Both the position numbers and the translations under genes were made by a program. From Lentzea alba (lineage in GTDB: Bacteria; Actinomycetota; Actinomycetes; Mycobacteriales; Pseudonocardiaceae), in the NCBI RefSeq assembly GCF_011067745.1, contig NZ_JAAMPJ010000004.1, positions 62,001 through 126,000 of the forward strand: a stretch of 64,000 bases of DNA, written 5' to 3'. Below, one piece after another: positions 26,237 through 34,574 of the stretch; position 1 is the first letter of the stretch, and each line of letters opens with the position of its first letter. The notes below the pieces were generated by a model. The model was given only the letters and a program-made list of their open reading frames with translations. It searched no databases and was not told the DNA's origin.

Positions 26237-27583
26237 ATGTCGCGGATGCGTTCCGAGTTCAGCTTCACCGATGACGCCGGTGCGGAGTGGAGTTTCGACG
26301 AGCGTGCCGAGATCGGTGGCGGTGGCATGGGACAGGTGTTCACCGGCACCGGTGAGGACGGCACCGCCGTGGCCGTCAAGCGCGTGCGGCTGCTGCACCG
26401 AGCCGAGAAGCACGAGAGGCAGCGCGGCCGGGAAGCGGAGATCGTCGAACGGCTGATGCGGTCCGGCGGCGACACGACCAATCTGGTGCTGCCCCTCGGT
26501 TACCGTTTCCTGGACGACGATCTGCTGATCGTGATGCCGCTCGCGGACGAGTCGCTGGCCAAGACGTTGACGCGAGGTCCGTTCGGCATCGACGCGGGAG
26601 TCGACGTGGTGCGGCAGATCGCGCTGGGTCTGGTGCAGCTCGAAACGCTGAAGATCTCCCACCGCGATCTCAAACCCGGCAACGTGCTCAGGTTCGGCAC
26701 GACCTGGAAGATCACCGATTTCGGGTTGTCCAGGGACCTGGCGGAGTCGACCGCGACCTACACGCTCGCCGGCGGGGGAACGCTGCCCTACATGGCTCCT
26801 GAGCTGTGGGACAGCCCGATGTCGTGGAGTCCGAAGACGGATCTGTACGCCTTGGGAGTGCTGGCCTTCGAGGTCTTCACGGGCCGCCTTCCGTTCAACG
26901 GGCCCCTGGAACGCGACCTGAAGCGTCAGCACCTGCACGAGGCGCCGCCCGCTCTCACCGGTGTCCCGTCGAAGATCGGCAGGCTCGTCGTCCGCCTCCT
27001 GCAGAAGGACCCGGCACATCGGCACCAGAACGCCAGGGCCGTGGTGGAGGTGCTCGACCGGTACCTCGAAAGCACCCGGCGCGAGCAGGACCCGCTGGCG
27101 GACGCGGCCTACGCGGTCGAGCGGCGGCTGCTGGAGGATCAGGCGGCGGGGTCGGTCGCGGCGGCGACCGAGGAGCGGAGGGCCGATCTGCGCCGCCAAG
27201 CCGTGGCGGATCTGGATGACGTGCTCGCGGACGCCTACGACGACCTGCTGGCGGCGCTTCCCGATCTGCGGATCGACCAGGAGACGCGGACGGTGGTGAT
27301 GGGCGGTCTGCGGATCGTCTTCGAGACCCGCGAGCCCCTGCACCTGTCCGAGCACGACGACGGGCGCAAAGCGGTGCTGCTCGGCGTGGTTCGACGGGAC
27401 GCGGCACAACGGGCGCAGGCCACCGTGTACGCGCACCTGAGCTACGGGCGGGTGGAGGAAGGCCGGATGGGATGGACCTTCACCTGGCCGGACCCGCTCG
27501 AGATCGACCGGCAGCCGCTCGACGCGGCCGCCGTGCTCGACATCGTGAGGTCCGCGGCGGAGAAGTTCGCCGCGCGGAGCTGA
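26237..27583 (+). CDS. Soluble eukaryote-type Ser/Thr protein kinase with unassigned C-terminal domain
   Basis: The 448-aa protein has a kinase domain at about residues 24-280: glycine loop IGGGGMGQVF, catalytic lysine AVKRV (about 48), HRDLKPGN (142-149), DFG (161-163) and a PYMAPELWD activation-segment end. No membrane segment is present, unlike PknA/B. Residues 285-448 form an alanine/arginine-rich helical stretch followed by an alpha/beta region (VVMGGLRIVFETREPLHLSE to FTWPDPLEI) that I do not recognise. Start ATG 26237 has GGAA upstream; ATG 26246 is an alternative. It stands alone between the epimerase gene and a convergent methionine aminopeptidase gene only 1 bp away. Confidence 0.85.
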   Translation: MSRMRSEFSFTDDAGAEWSFDERAEIGGGGMGQVFTGTGEDGTAVAVKRVRLLHRAEKHERQRGREAEIVERLMRSGGDTTNLVLPLGYRFLDDDLLIVMPLADESLAKTLTRGPFGIDAGVDVVRQIALGLVQLETLKISHRDLKPGNVLRFGTTWKITDFGLSRDLAESTATYTLAGGGTLPYMAPELWDSPMSWSPKTDLYALGVLAFEVFTGRLPFNGPLERDLKRQHLHEAPPALTGVPSKIGRLVVRLLQKDPAHRHQNARAVVEVLDRYLESTRREQDPLADAAYAVERRLLEDQAAGSVAAATEERRADLRRQAVADLDDVLADAYDDLLAALPDLRIDQETRTVVMGGLRIVFETREPLHLSEHDDGRKAVLLGVVRRDAAQRAQATVYAHLSYGRVEEGRMGWTFTWPDPLEIDRQPLDAAAVLDIVRSAAEKFAARS

Positions 27584-27584
27584 G

Positions 27585-28400
27585 CTACCGCTCCGACGCG
27601 GCCCGCTCACCGGGCGTCTGTTTGGCGAGTTCGGACTTGCGGCGGGTCAGCACCAGCGGGCCGTTCTCGGTGATCGCGACCGAGTGTTCGGAGTGGGCGG
27701 TGCGCGAGCCGTCGGCGGACCGCAGCGTCCACCCGTCCTCGTCGAAGATGATCTGGTCGGTGGTGGCGGCGAGCCACGGCTCGATCGCGATGGTCAAGCC
27801 GGGCTTGAGCTTCATGCCGTGCCCGCGCCTGCCGTTGTTCGACACGTGCGGTGCCTCGTGCATGGTGCGCCCGAGCCCGTGCCCGCCGAACTCGAGGTTG
27901 GGCGTGTAGCCGTACCGGGTGGACACCTCACCGATCGCCGCGGAGATGTCGCCGAGCTTGTTGCCGACCTGCGCGACCTCGATCGCCGCTGCCAACGCCT
28001 CCTCGGTGGCCCGGATGAGGCGCAGATCCTCCTCGCGGGCGGTGCCGACGACGATCGACACCGCGGAGTCCGCCACCCAGCCGTCGATGCTGACGGCGAT
28101 GTCCATGGACAGCAGGTCGCTGTCCTGCAGGACGTAGCTCTTCGGCAGGCCGTGCAGCACCGCGTCGTTGACCGACAGGCAGATGACGTTGCGGAACGGC
28201 CCCCGGCCGAACGACGGCGAGTAGTCCCAGTAGCAGGACTCGGCGCCGCGCTCCTCGAGCATGCGGCGCGCGTGCAGTTCGAGGTCGAGCAGGTTGACGC
28301 CGACCGCGGCCACCGAGGAGAGCTCGTCGAGCACCTCGGCGATGAACTGGCCGGTGACGTGCATGCGCTCGATCTCGGCTGGGGACTTGAGTTCGATCAA
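27585..28400 (-). CDS. map: Methionine aminopeptidase, type I
   Basis: The 271-aa cytosolic metallopeptidase removes initiator methionine. Metal ligands are readable: D-x10-D in MDIAVSIDGWVADSAVS, histidine in EFGGHGLGRTMHEAP, glutamates in AIEPWL and HSEHSV. The start is TTG 28400 with GGAGG six bases upstream. TTG could limit expression. Length and motif order are normal. It lies far from the ribosomal-protein operon where the primary map often sits, so this is probably a secondary copy. Its upstream region contains a perfect 38-bp palindrome. The 25-residue C-terminal tail rich in K/R/E goes beyond the usual end. Confidence 0.9.
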   Translation of the reverse strand: MIELKSPAEIERMHVTGQFIAEVLDELSSVAAVGVNLLDLELHARRMLEERGAESCYWDYSPSFGRGPFRNVICLSVNDAVLHGLPKSYVLQDSDLLSMDIAVSIDGWVADSAVSIVVGTAREEDLRLIRATEEALAAAIEVAQVGNKLGDISAAIGEVSTRYGYTPNLEFGGHGLGRTMHEAPHVSNNGRRGHGMKLKPGLTIAIEPWLAATTDQIIFDEDGWTLRSADGSRTAHSEHSVAITENGPLVLTRRKSELAKQTPGERAASER

Positions 28401-28414
28401 CGTGATCCTCCGTA

Positions 28415-28452
28415 CGACGGTGTGCCGGTATAACTATACCGGCACACCGTCG
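28415..28452. promoter_or_regulatory. Perfect 38-bp palindrome in the map promoter
   Basis: Arms 28415-28432 and 28435-28452 are perfect 18-bp complements around a 2-bp centre. The centre reads GGTATAACTATACC, so on the minus strand a TATAGT box falls in the middle, where a -10 element for the map gene could lie, 15 bp before its start codon region. This looks like an operator covering the core promoter. The GT-A-TA...TA-T-AC core is reminiscent of GntR-family sites, but no regulator gene is adjacent. A terminator is unlikely since no gene ends here on either side. Confidence 0.6.
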
Positions 28453-28472
28453 GAACGCCGAGTCGGCGTCGT

Positions 28473-29861
28473 TCAGCCGCCCGCGCCGCCGGTCGTCGTC
28501 GCGGGGTTCGGCTTGCCCTTGAGATCCTTGGTCTGGAGGATCCAGAACAGAGCGAACTCCACGATCAGGCCGACCTCGACGTAGAAGATCGCGACCGGCC
28601 ACTTGTAGATGAAGTGGAGCACCGCGGTGCTGAGCAGGGTGCCCGCCATGATGACGGCCACGACCAGGTACATCTGGTTGTAGCCGGGGTTGCCCCTCCT
28701 GCTCAGGTGGTTGCTCCAGACGACTCCGATGATGCAGGCGAACAGCCCGAACGCCGCGACTCCGTGGGCCATGTCCCTGGAGTTCTCGTGGAAGCACGCG
28801 AACCAGAAGATCGCGACGACCTCCGCGCACAGGCCTGTTCTGAGCCGGATCAACTCGTGCCGCCAGGCGGTCCGAGCCTTGTCGTCACCGTCCGGGGGCT
28901 TGGCTCCGTACCGCGCCAAGAGGGCCCAGAGGGTGGCGGCGAGTGCCACGACCAATAGCGGAAATACGTTGTACTGCACGACTTCCAGGCGGATGTCGTC
29001 GGACTTGCTGATTCCCGACTTGATGAGGCTTTCCGGACACCTGGGGTCGCCGGGCGCGGTTGGCACGAAAGCGACGATGAAGGCCAGGAAGCCGGCGGTG
29101 TCGAGAAGGATGTTCTCGATGTAGGTCGTGCCCTGATAGACGATGAGGCAGATGCCGACCGCGATCAACGTGCCCACGAACATCGGTTGCAGGGCAGTGT
29201 AGTAATAGGCGCTGATGGATCCGCGTATGCACCAGCACAGCGAGATGGTCCTCACCAGCAGTGCTCCGAGGAGCAGGATGACGAGTGCCGCCAGAGCTGC
29301 CCGCAGCGTGTAGTAGGTGCGGTCGATGCTGTCCTTGTTCTGGTACTTCTCGTGGTCGGCCGTTCGCTTCTTCAAGAACCGGTGGGCGGTCAGCAGTACC
29401 GGCACGAGAATCGCGATGGCGAAGAACGTGAATTTGCCGAGGCCCCACCACCACGCCGCGTCCAGCGCTGTTTCCAGCGGCTTGGTGTCGTTGAGCCAGG
29501 CCAGGATCGTGAGGTCTTCCACGAGGTCGCAGGCAGCGGCGGCGACAGGTACCACCAGCAGGACGGACTGCCAGAGGAACCGTTTTCTCGAGGCGCCCTT
29601 CCAGGTCAACGCCTTGATGTTCGCGATCAGCAGGGTGATCCCGTAGACGACCAGGAACAAGAAGTCGCGCTGCTGGAACGTCCGATAGGCCTCACGCTGC
29701 TCAGGCGTGAAGTTTCCCAGGGTTTTCAGGGCCTCGGCCCGGTCGAAGGCGATCTTTGTCTCGATCACCGCCTCCGCGGCGGAACTGACCCAGATGCCGG
29801 TCGCGATGGTCAGGGCAATAAGAACACCGAGGGGCAAAGCCCGAACTATTTTCGCTTTCAT
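28473..29861 (-). CDS. Multi-pass membrane protein of unknown function
   Basis: The 462-aa protein starts at ATG 29861 with AGGAGG eight bases upstream. The N-terminal segment (residues 10-32) may be a signal anchor. About ten further hydrophobic segments follow, with polar loops rich in charged residues (HRFLKKRTADHEKYQNKDS). The middle contains CWCIRGSISAYYYTALQPMF followed by three helices, a pattern I associate with an uncharacterised family of bacterial membrane proteins. The end is a short Pro/Thr/Gly-rich tail. Its lower third-position GC and AT-richer codons compared with neighbours hint at later acquisition. No function is proposed. Confidence 0.7.
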   Translation of the reverse strand: MKAKIVRALPLGVLIALTIATGIWVSSAAEAVIETKIAFDRAEALKTLGNFTPEQREAYRTFQQRDFLFLVVYGITLLIANIKALTWKGASRKRFLWQSVLLVVPVAAAACDLVEDLTILAWLNDTKPLETALDAAWWWGLGKFTFFAIAILVPVLLTAHRFLKKRTADHEKYQNKDSIDRTYYTLRAALAALVILLLGALLVRTISLCWCIRGSISAYYYTALQPMFVGTLIAVGICLIVYQGTTYIENILLDTAGFLAFIVAFVPTAPGDPRCPESLIKSGISKSDDIRLEVVQYNVFPLLVVALAATLWALLARYGAKPPDGDDKARTAWRHELIRLRTGLCAEVVAIFWFACFHENSRDMAHGVAAFGLFACIIGVVWSNHLSRRGNPGYNQMYLVVAVIMAGTLLSTAVLHFIYKWPVAIFYVEVGLIVEFALFWILQTKDLKGKPNPATTTGGAGG

Positions 29862-30032
29862 GTCTGCGGCCTCCTGTCGCACGGCCGGCGCACGTCCTCG
29901 TCGACTGCGCTTGACCGTGCATTCGCGGGCGTTTCAAGCCCTGTTATGGCCGTGACGAAATCGTTGCGCGACGTCACCCGAGTAGGCGACGTGGTTTGCG
30001 CTCTCCAGGCGGGATCAGCACAGTGCCTGGTC

Positions 30033-30587
30033 ATGAAGCAGGTGTTGCGGCACAGGATCGACTCCACGTTCGCCCACTACGACGTCAACGGCAACGGCGT
30101 CATCGAGCTCGCGGACATTTACGCGTTGGCCAATCGCCTGCTGCGGGCGTTCGGCGAGCCGGCGGCCTCGGAGCGCGGCCGTGATCTGGTGGAGGCGTAC
30201 GACCGGTTCTGGGAGGTGCTGGTCGACCACTGCGACGCCGACCGCGACGGGAAGATCGGGCCGGGGGAGTACCGCGAGGCCATGATCGAGGCGTTCGTCG
30301 ACCACGGGCCGTTCGACGCGGACTTCCTCGAGGTCGTGCAGTCGTTGCTGGACATCGCGGACACCAACGGTGACGGCCGGGTCGACGCTGCCGAGTTCGG
30401 GGTGTTGTTGCGGGCGCGCGGGCTTGGTGAGGAGGAGTGCGGGATGGCGTTCGCGCACCTCGACACCGACGGCGACGGTGCGATCAGCGTGCAGGAATAC
30501 GTTGCGGCCGTGCGGGATTACTACACGAACCCGGACGAGGACACGCCCGGCAGCTGGCTGTACCCGAAGGCGTTGCAGCACATCTGA
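30033..30587 (+). CDS. EF-hand calcium-binding protein (calerythrin-like)
   Basis: The 184-aa soluble protein has four canonical EF-hand loops: DVNGNGVIELAD (about residues 17-28), DADRDGKIGPGEY (about 68-80), DTNGDGRVDAAEF (about 112-124) and DTDGDGAISVQEY (about 146-158). The first has Asp instead of Glu at loop position 12. The arrangement and length match calerythrin/CASPs-type four-EF-hand proteins of actinobacteria, thought to buffer or sense calcium in the cytosol. The start at ATG 30033 is chosen because the hand-containing domain begins right after it; the RBS is weak. It is divergent from the large membrane protein gene across about 170 bp. Confidence 0.88.
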   Translation: MKQVLRHRIDSTFAHYDVNGNGVIELADIYALANRLLRAFGEPAASERGRDLVEAYDRFWEVLVDHCDADRDGKIGPGEYREAMIEAFVDHGPFDADFLEVVQSLLDIADTNGDGRVDAAEFGVLLRARGLGEEECGMAFAHLDTDGDGAISVQEYVAAVRDYYTNPDEDTPGSWLYPKALQHI

Positions 30588-30606
30588 CGGGCGTGTCCAG
30601 CGGGCT

Positions 30607-32148
30607 CTAGCGGACGCAGCGGTAGCTCGACGCCGCCTTCGGGTCGCCGTGGGTGTAGCGGGAGAACTGCGGGTACGGGCACAGGTTGCGCTGGGTGTCG
30701 GCCGTCGCCGCCGCGAGAGTGGTGGGCGCCTTGCCCTTCTCGACCCAGTCGACGAGTGCGCCGAGCGGGTTCGTGGGCTGCGGGCCGTCGCCGCCGAAGC
30801 AGTGGTCGACGCCGGGAGCCGTGAACAGGCGGTAGAAGTCGTTGACGTACCCCATGCGCCGCTCGACCTGGTCGCGGTAGCCGAGCGTGCCGCCGGGCGG
30901 GATCAGCTGGTCGTTGGTGCCCACGAACGTGATCAGCTTGCCGCCCGAGCGCCGGAACGCGGACAGGTCGGGGTTCGAGGTGCCGATGACGTCGTCGAAC
31001 TCGCGCACCGACTGGCGGAACAGGTCCCGGTACTGCTGGTAGGTGAGCTTCGAGGTGTCGAAACCGGGCTGCTTCAGCAGGAAGTTCTGCACCCACTGGG
31101 CCGCGACCGGGAAGCCGGGGCCGGGGGAACCGGGCAGCGTGCCCGCGAGCCACAGCGGGTCGGCGCCCTTCGGCAGACCGGGCCAGAGGGTGCGACCGCG
31201 TTCGTCGGTGGGGCCGTCCCAGATCTTGCGCATGACGTCGGCGTCGGCCTTCGTGACGACGATTTCGGTGCCCTCACACAGGATCTTCGCGCCGATGAGC
31301 TGCCTCGGGTCGTAGCTGCAGCGGTCCGGACGGTCGACGATGTTGTTGGTGACGCCGTCGTTCTTGTCGCAGGCCTCGATCGCGGCCTTGCGGAACGCGT
31401 CGAGCACGCAGTTGCCGACGATGTGCCCGTCCTGGTTCTGCACGATCTGCGGCCACAGGGTCGCGACGGCGAACTGGGTCCACTTCACGGCGGGCGCGTT
31501 GGCGAGGATGCCGTCGTAGTCGTCGGGGAACCGCTGCGCCTCGGCGTAACCCTGGCGGCCGCCGGTCGAGCAGCCGTTCCAGTACGAGTAGTTGACCGAA
31601 CGCTGATAGTGCTTGCGCACCACGGACTTCGCGACGACGGCCGCCTCGTGCACCGAGCGGGTCGCGAAGTTGGTCAGCAGCGTCTGGTCCAGCTCACCGT
31701 TCTTGACCGCCCAGCTGGTGTCGAGTCCGGTCAGCACACCGGCGTCGGTGGTGACGGCGGTGTAGCCGTCCTTGACGGCCTGGACCAGCGGGGCACCGGT
31801 GTCGCCCGCGGCGTACGCGCTGCCGCCCACGCCCTGCAACCGGCCGGACCAGCCCGTCTCGGGGAGCGCGACGACGACCTCGACGTGATCGTCCGCGTGT
31901 GTGAGCGTCACGGTGATCTCGCAGTACGCCGGGACGTCGTGGATCGGCGGTGGCGCCGAGAGCGGGGTCTGCGGGAACTCGACGGTGCCGCCGGGGCGCC
32001 GGACGGCGTCGACGGACTCGATCTTGGCGCCGGCCGGGGCCGAGATCGTCAGGGGAGCGCAGGTCGGGGTGCTCGCGGACGCCGGCGCGAGTGGCGCCAG
32101 GCCGGTCAGGAGCAGCGTTGTGGCCAACAGCTTTGTCAGTCGTCTCAC
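30607..32148 (-). CDS. Secreted tannase/feruloyl-esterase family hydrolase
   Basis: The 513-aa protein is read from GTG 32148 so that it begins VRRLTKLLATTLLLTGLAPL, a Sec signal peptide cleaved after PASAS. No good RBS is seen; a longer GTG start at 32202 is possible. The catalytic serine lies in NGCSTGGRQGYAEA (about residue 178), the family pentapeptide region, and the acid/histidine in a late PGVDHCFGGDGP with paired cysteines. VTNNIVDRPDRCSYDP resembles the calcium-binding lid. Members cleave gallate, ferulate or terephthalate-type esters outside the cell. The substrate is unknown. Confidence 0.85.
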   Translation of the reverse strand: MRRLTKLLATTLLLTGLAPLAPASASTPTCAPLTISAPAGAKIESVDAVRRPGGTVEFPQTPLSAPPPIHDVPAYCEITVTLTHADDHVEVVVALPETGWSGRLQGVGGSAYAAGDTGAPLVQAVKDGYTAVTTDAGVLTGLDTSWAVKNGELDQTLLTNFATRSVHEAAVVAKSVVRKHYQRSVNYSYWNGCSTGGRQGYAEAQRFPDDYDGILANAPAVKWTQFAVATLWPQIVQNQDGHIVGNCVLDAFRKAAIEACDKNDGVTNNIVDRPDRCSYDPRQLIGAKILCEGTEIVVTKADADVMRKIWDGPTDERGRTLWPGLPKGADPLWLAGTLPGSPGPGFPVAAQWVQNFLLKQPGFDTSKLTYQQYRDLFRQSVREFDDVIGTSNPDLSAFRRSGGKLITFVGTNDQLIPPGGTLGYRDQVERRMGYVNDFYRLFTAPGVDHCFGGDGPQPTNPLGALVDWVEKGKAPTTLAAATADTQRNLCPYPQFSRYTHGDPKAASSYRCVR

Positions 32149-32266
32149 GCGGGCGACGTTAGGTTTCCGGGTTTCCCGCTCGCGCCCGTCACGCGACGCC
32201 ACCGGTGTACGTCATCTCACCGGACCGGGTGACGGTGGCGGGTGATCGGCTGCGAGACTTCCGCCC

Positions 32267-33862
32267 ATGCGTGAGGTGGGCAACGGGCGCTACCAGTTGA
32301 TCCGCGAGCTGGGCCGGGGCGGCATGGGAGTCGTGTGGCTCGGCAAGGACGCCGTGCTCGGCCGTGACGTGGCGGTCAAGGAACTGCTGCTGCCCGGCAA
32401 CGTTCCGGCGGACGAACGGGCCGTGTACCAGGAACGGGTGCTGCGCGAGGCGCGGATCGCCAGCCAGCTCGCCGATCCCGCGGTGGTCACCGTGTTCGAC
32501 CTCATCTCCGAGCACGACGAGACGTTCATCGTGATGGAGCTGATCAACGCCCCCACCCTGGAGGAGTGCGTCGAGCTGGACGGCCCGCTCCGCGTGCGCG
32601 AGGCGGCGGTGCTGGCGGCGCAGCTGCTGGGCGCGCTGGAGGCGGCGCACTCGTCGGGCGTCGTGCACCGGGACGTCAAGCCGGGCAACGTGATGGTGCC
32701 GGGCAGGGGAACCGCGAAGCTCACCGACTTCGGCATCGCCCAGTCGCTGGACGATCCCCGGCTGACCGCGACCGGCACGTTGATCGGCTCGCCCGCGTAC
32801 ATGTCGCCGGAACGGCTCGCGGGCGGGCCCGCCATGCCCGCCTGGGACCTGTGGGCGTTGGGGGCCACGCTGTTCTTCGCCGTGGAGGGGCGTGGGGCGT
32901 TCGACCGGCCTACCACCTCCGCGACGATTCTCGCGGTGATGAGCGAACGGCCGGTGCCGCGCGTGACCGGGCCGTTGGGTGAGCTGATCACCGGTCTGCT
33001 GGAGCCCGATCCGGCGCGGCGGCTGGGTGTGGCGCAGGCGCACCGGTTGATCGAACGGGCGCTGGCCGGCGGCGAACAGCAGCTGACCGGGCCGGTGCTG
33101 GACGGACGGCCGACTGTGGCCAAGCCGATTCTCGGGGTGGGGTTTCAGAGCACGCCGCCGCAGGGCAGCGGGCCGTCGCAGGGCAGTGGGCACGTCTCGT
33201 CCGGGCCGATCAAGGTCGGCCAGTTCATCAGCGCCCCGCCCGTTCCCGTGCCGCCCCGCCGGAAGCGGTCGATCGGCCTGATCCTCTCGGCCACCCTGCC
33301 TCCACTGGTCCTGGTCGGCGCGATGGTCCTGTTGTACTTCACCGTGTTCAAGCCGCTGTTCAACACCATCGGCCTGACCGACGTCCCCGACAACACCCCC
33401 GCCAGCACCCCCGCGATGCAGCCGGTGCTGACCGCGGGCCCGGACGGCGACCTGAAGCACACCGCGTTCCTGGGGATGCCCAACTCCTGCCTGACCTGGA
33501 TGCCCGTGAAGGACGCCCCGAAGATCGAGAGCAAGGACCGGGTCGGCTGCTACAAGGAACACGACGTCGAGCTGATGGACACCGTCCTCGCCAACTCCGA
33601 GCTGGAGAAGGACGTGCCGTACCCCGGCGTCGAGGAGCTGACGAAGATCGGCGGCAAGGGCTGCACGCGCACGTTCCTGTCGTCCGAGGTGAACGGCCAG
33701 GACAAGGAGAAGACGCTGCGGTACTGGGTGATCATCCCGACCGCGGAGGCGTGGAAGATGAAGACCACCGACAGCGGGTACCGCACCTCGGACCGGAGCA
33801 TCTACTGCTTCGTGGGCAAGGCGGACGGCTCCAAGCTGGTCGAACCGCTGATGAAGAAGTAG
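32267..33862 (+). CDS. Transmembrane Ser/Thr protein kinase with septum-formation-like extracellular domain
   Basis: The 531-aa protein has a PknB-type kinase domain at residues 8-270: GRGGMGVVW, lysine 38, HRDVKPGN (134-141), DFG (154-156) and GSPAYMSPERL. A Pro/Gly/Ser linker is followed by one membrane helix (about 336-358). The extracellular part of about 150 residues has no PASTA repeats. It has four cysteines in a pattern SC-x-TW ... VGCYKEHDVEL ... GCTRTF ... IYCFVG with PYPGVEEL, which resembles the Septum_form domain of actinobacterial secreted proteins. It probably senses an envelope cue. Start ATG 32267 lacks a strong RBS, so it may be leaderless. Confidence 0.85.
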   Translation: MREVGNGRYQLIRELGRGGMGVVWLGKDAVLGRDVAVKELLLPGNVPADERAVYQERVLREARIASQLADPAVVTVFDLISEHDETFIVMELINAPTLEECVELDGPLRVREAAVLAAQLLGALEAAHSSGVVHRDVKPGNVMVPGRGTAKLTDFGIAQSLDDPRLTATGTLIGSPAYMSPERLAGGPAMPAWDLWALGATLFFAVEGRGAFDRPTTSATILAVMSERPVPRVTGPLGELITGLLEPDPARRLGVAQAHRLIERALAGGEQQLTGPVLDGRPTVAKPILGVGFQSTPPQGSGPSQGSGHVSSGPIKVGQFISAPPVPVPPRRKRSIGLILSATLPPLVLVGAMVLLYFTVFKPLFNTIGLTDVPDNTPASTPAMQPVLTAGPDGDLKHTAFLGMPNSCLTWMPVKDAPKIESKDRVGCYKEHDVELMDTVLANSELEKDVPYPGVEELTKIGGKGCTRTFLSSEVNGQDKEKTLRYWVIIPTAEAWKMKTTDSGYRTSDRSIYCFVGKADGSKLVEPLMKK

Positions 33863-33898
33863 CTGTCACAAATCCGCGCGCCACCGTGTCTACGGGGT

Positions 33899-34369
33899 AT
33901 GTCCTATCCAGAGAAGGTCTACCACGGTGAAGGCGGCGAGGTCAGCGCCACTTTCCGCCCCGCGAGCACGCCGATCGACACCGGCGAGCCCGGCAACGGC
34001 ATCCACTACCTGGCCACGACCGAGACCACGCGCGGCGAGTTCGGGCTGTACCGGGTCATGATGAAACCCAGGGCGGGCGGCCCGAGCACGCACTTCCACC
34101 GCACCATCTCGGAGTCGTTCTTCGTCCTCGACGGCACCTTGAGCCTGTTCAACGGCGACAAGTGGGTCGATGCGAAGGCGGGCGACTTCCTGCACGTGCC
34201 GCAGGGCGGGTTGCACGCGTTCCGCAACGACTCCGACGCACCGGTCGACATGTTGCTGCTGTTCACGCCCGGCGCCCCACGCGAGGAGTACTTCGAGATG
34301 GTCGCCAAGGTCGCGGAAGGCGACCTGGACGCCTTCCGCGACAAGCACGACTCGTACTTCGTGGACTAG
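33899..34369 (+). CDS. Cupin-domain protein
   Basis: The 156-aa protein is a single-domain cupin. Motif 1 is GGPSTHFHRTISESFFVLDG (about residues 60-79, with the metal-binding His-x-His and Glu) and motif 2 is AGDFLHVPQGGLHAFRN (about 96-112, with the last His). It binds a divalent metal. The reaction, if any, is not predictable; similar proteins include quercetin-dioxygenase-like and storage-type cupins. Start ATG 33899 directly follows GGGGT. It stands alone between a kinase gene and a convergent ferredoxin gene 7 bp away. Confidence 0.85.
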   Translation: MSYPEKVYHGEGGEVSATFRPASTPIDTGEPGNGIHYLATTETTRGEFGLYRVMMKPRAGGPSTHFHRTISESFFVLDGTLSLFNGDKWVDAKAGDFLHVPQGGLHAFRNDSDAPVDMLLLFTPGAPREEYFEMVAKVAEGDLDAFRDKHDSYFVD

Positions 34370-34376
34370 AGGCGGA

Positions 34377-34574
34377 CTAGGAGTCCTCGACGACGATGGC
34401 CGAGGCCGGGCAGACGGCCGCCGCGTGCTGAACGTCAGCCAGCCGTTCCGGCGGCGGGCTGGCGTCCAGCAGGGCCACCAGACCGTCGTCGTCGTTCTGG
34501 TCGAACACGTCGTCCGCCGCCAGCACGCACTGCCCGGCGCCGACGCACTTTCCCTGGTCCACCACGACCTTCAC
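34377..34574 (-). CDS. [3Fe-4S] ferredoxin partner of P450
   Basis: The 65-aa protein starts at GTG 34574, overlapping the P450 stop by four bases (GTGA). It has the P450-associated ferredoxin pattern CVGAGQC near the N-terminus and CPASAI near the C-terminus, with the middle cysteine position of a 4Fe cluster replaced, as expected for a 3Fe-4S cluster. It would deliver electrons from a ferredoxin reductase (not encoded in the window) to the adjacent cytochrome P450. Confidence 0.92.
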   Translation of the reverse strand: MKVVVDQGKCVGAGQCVLAADDVFDQNDDDGLVALLDASPPPERLADVQHAAAVCPASAIVVEDS

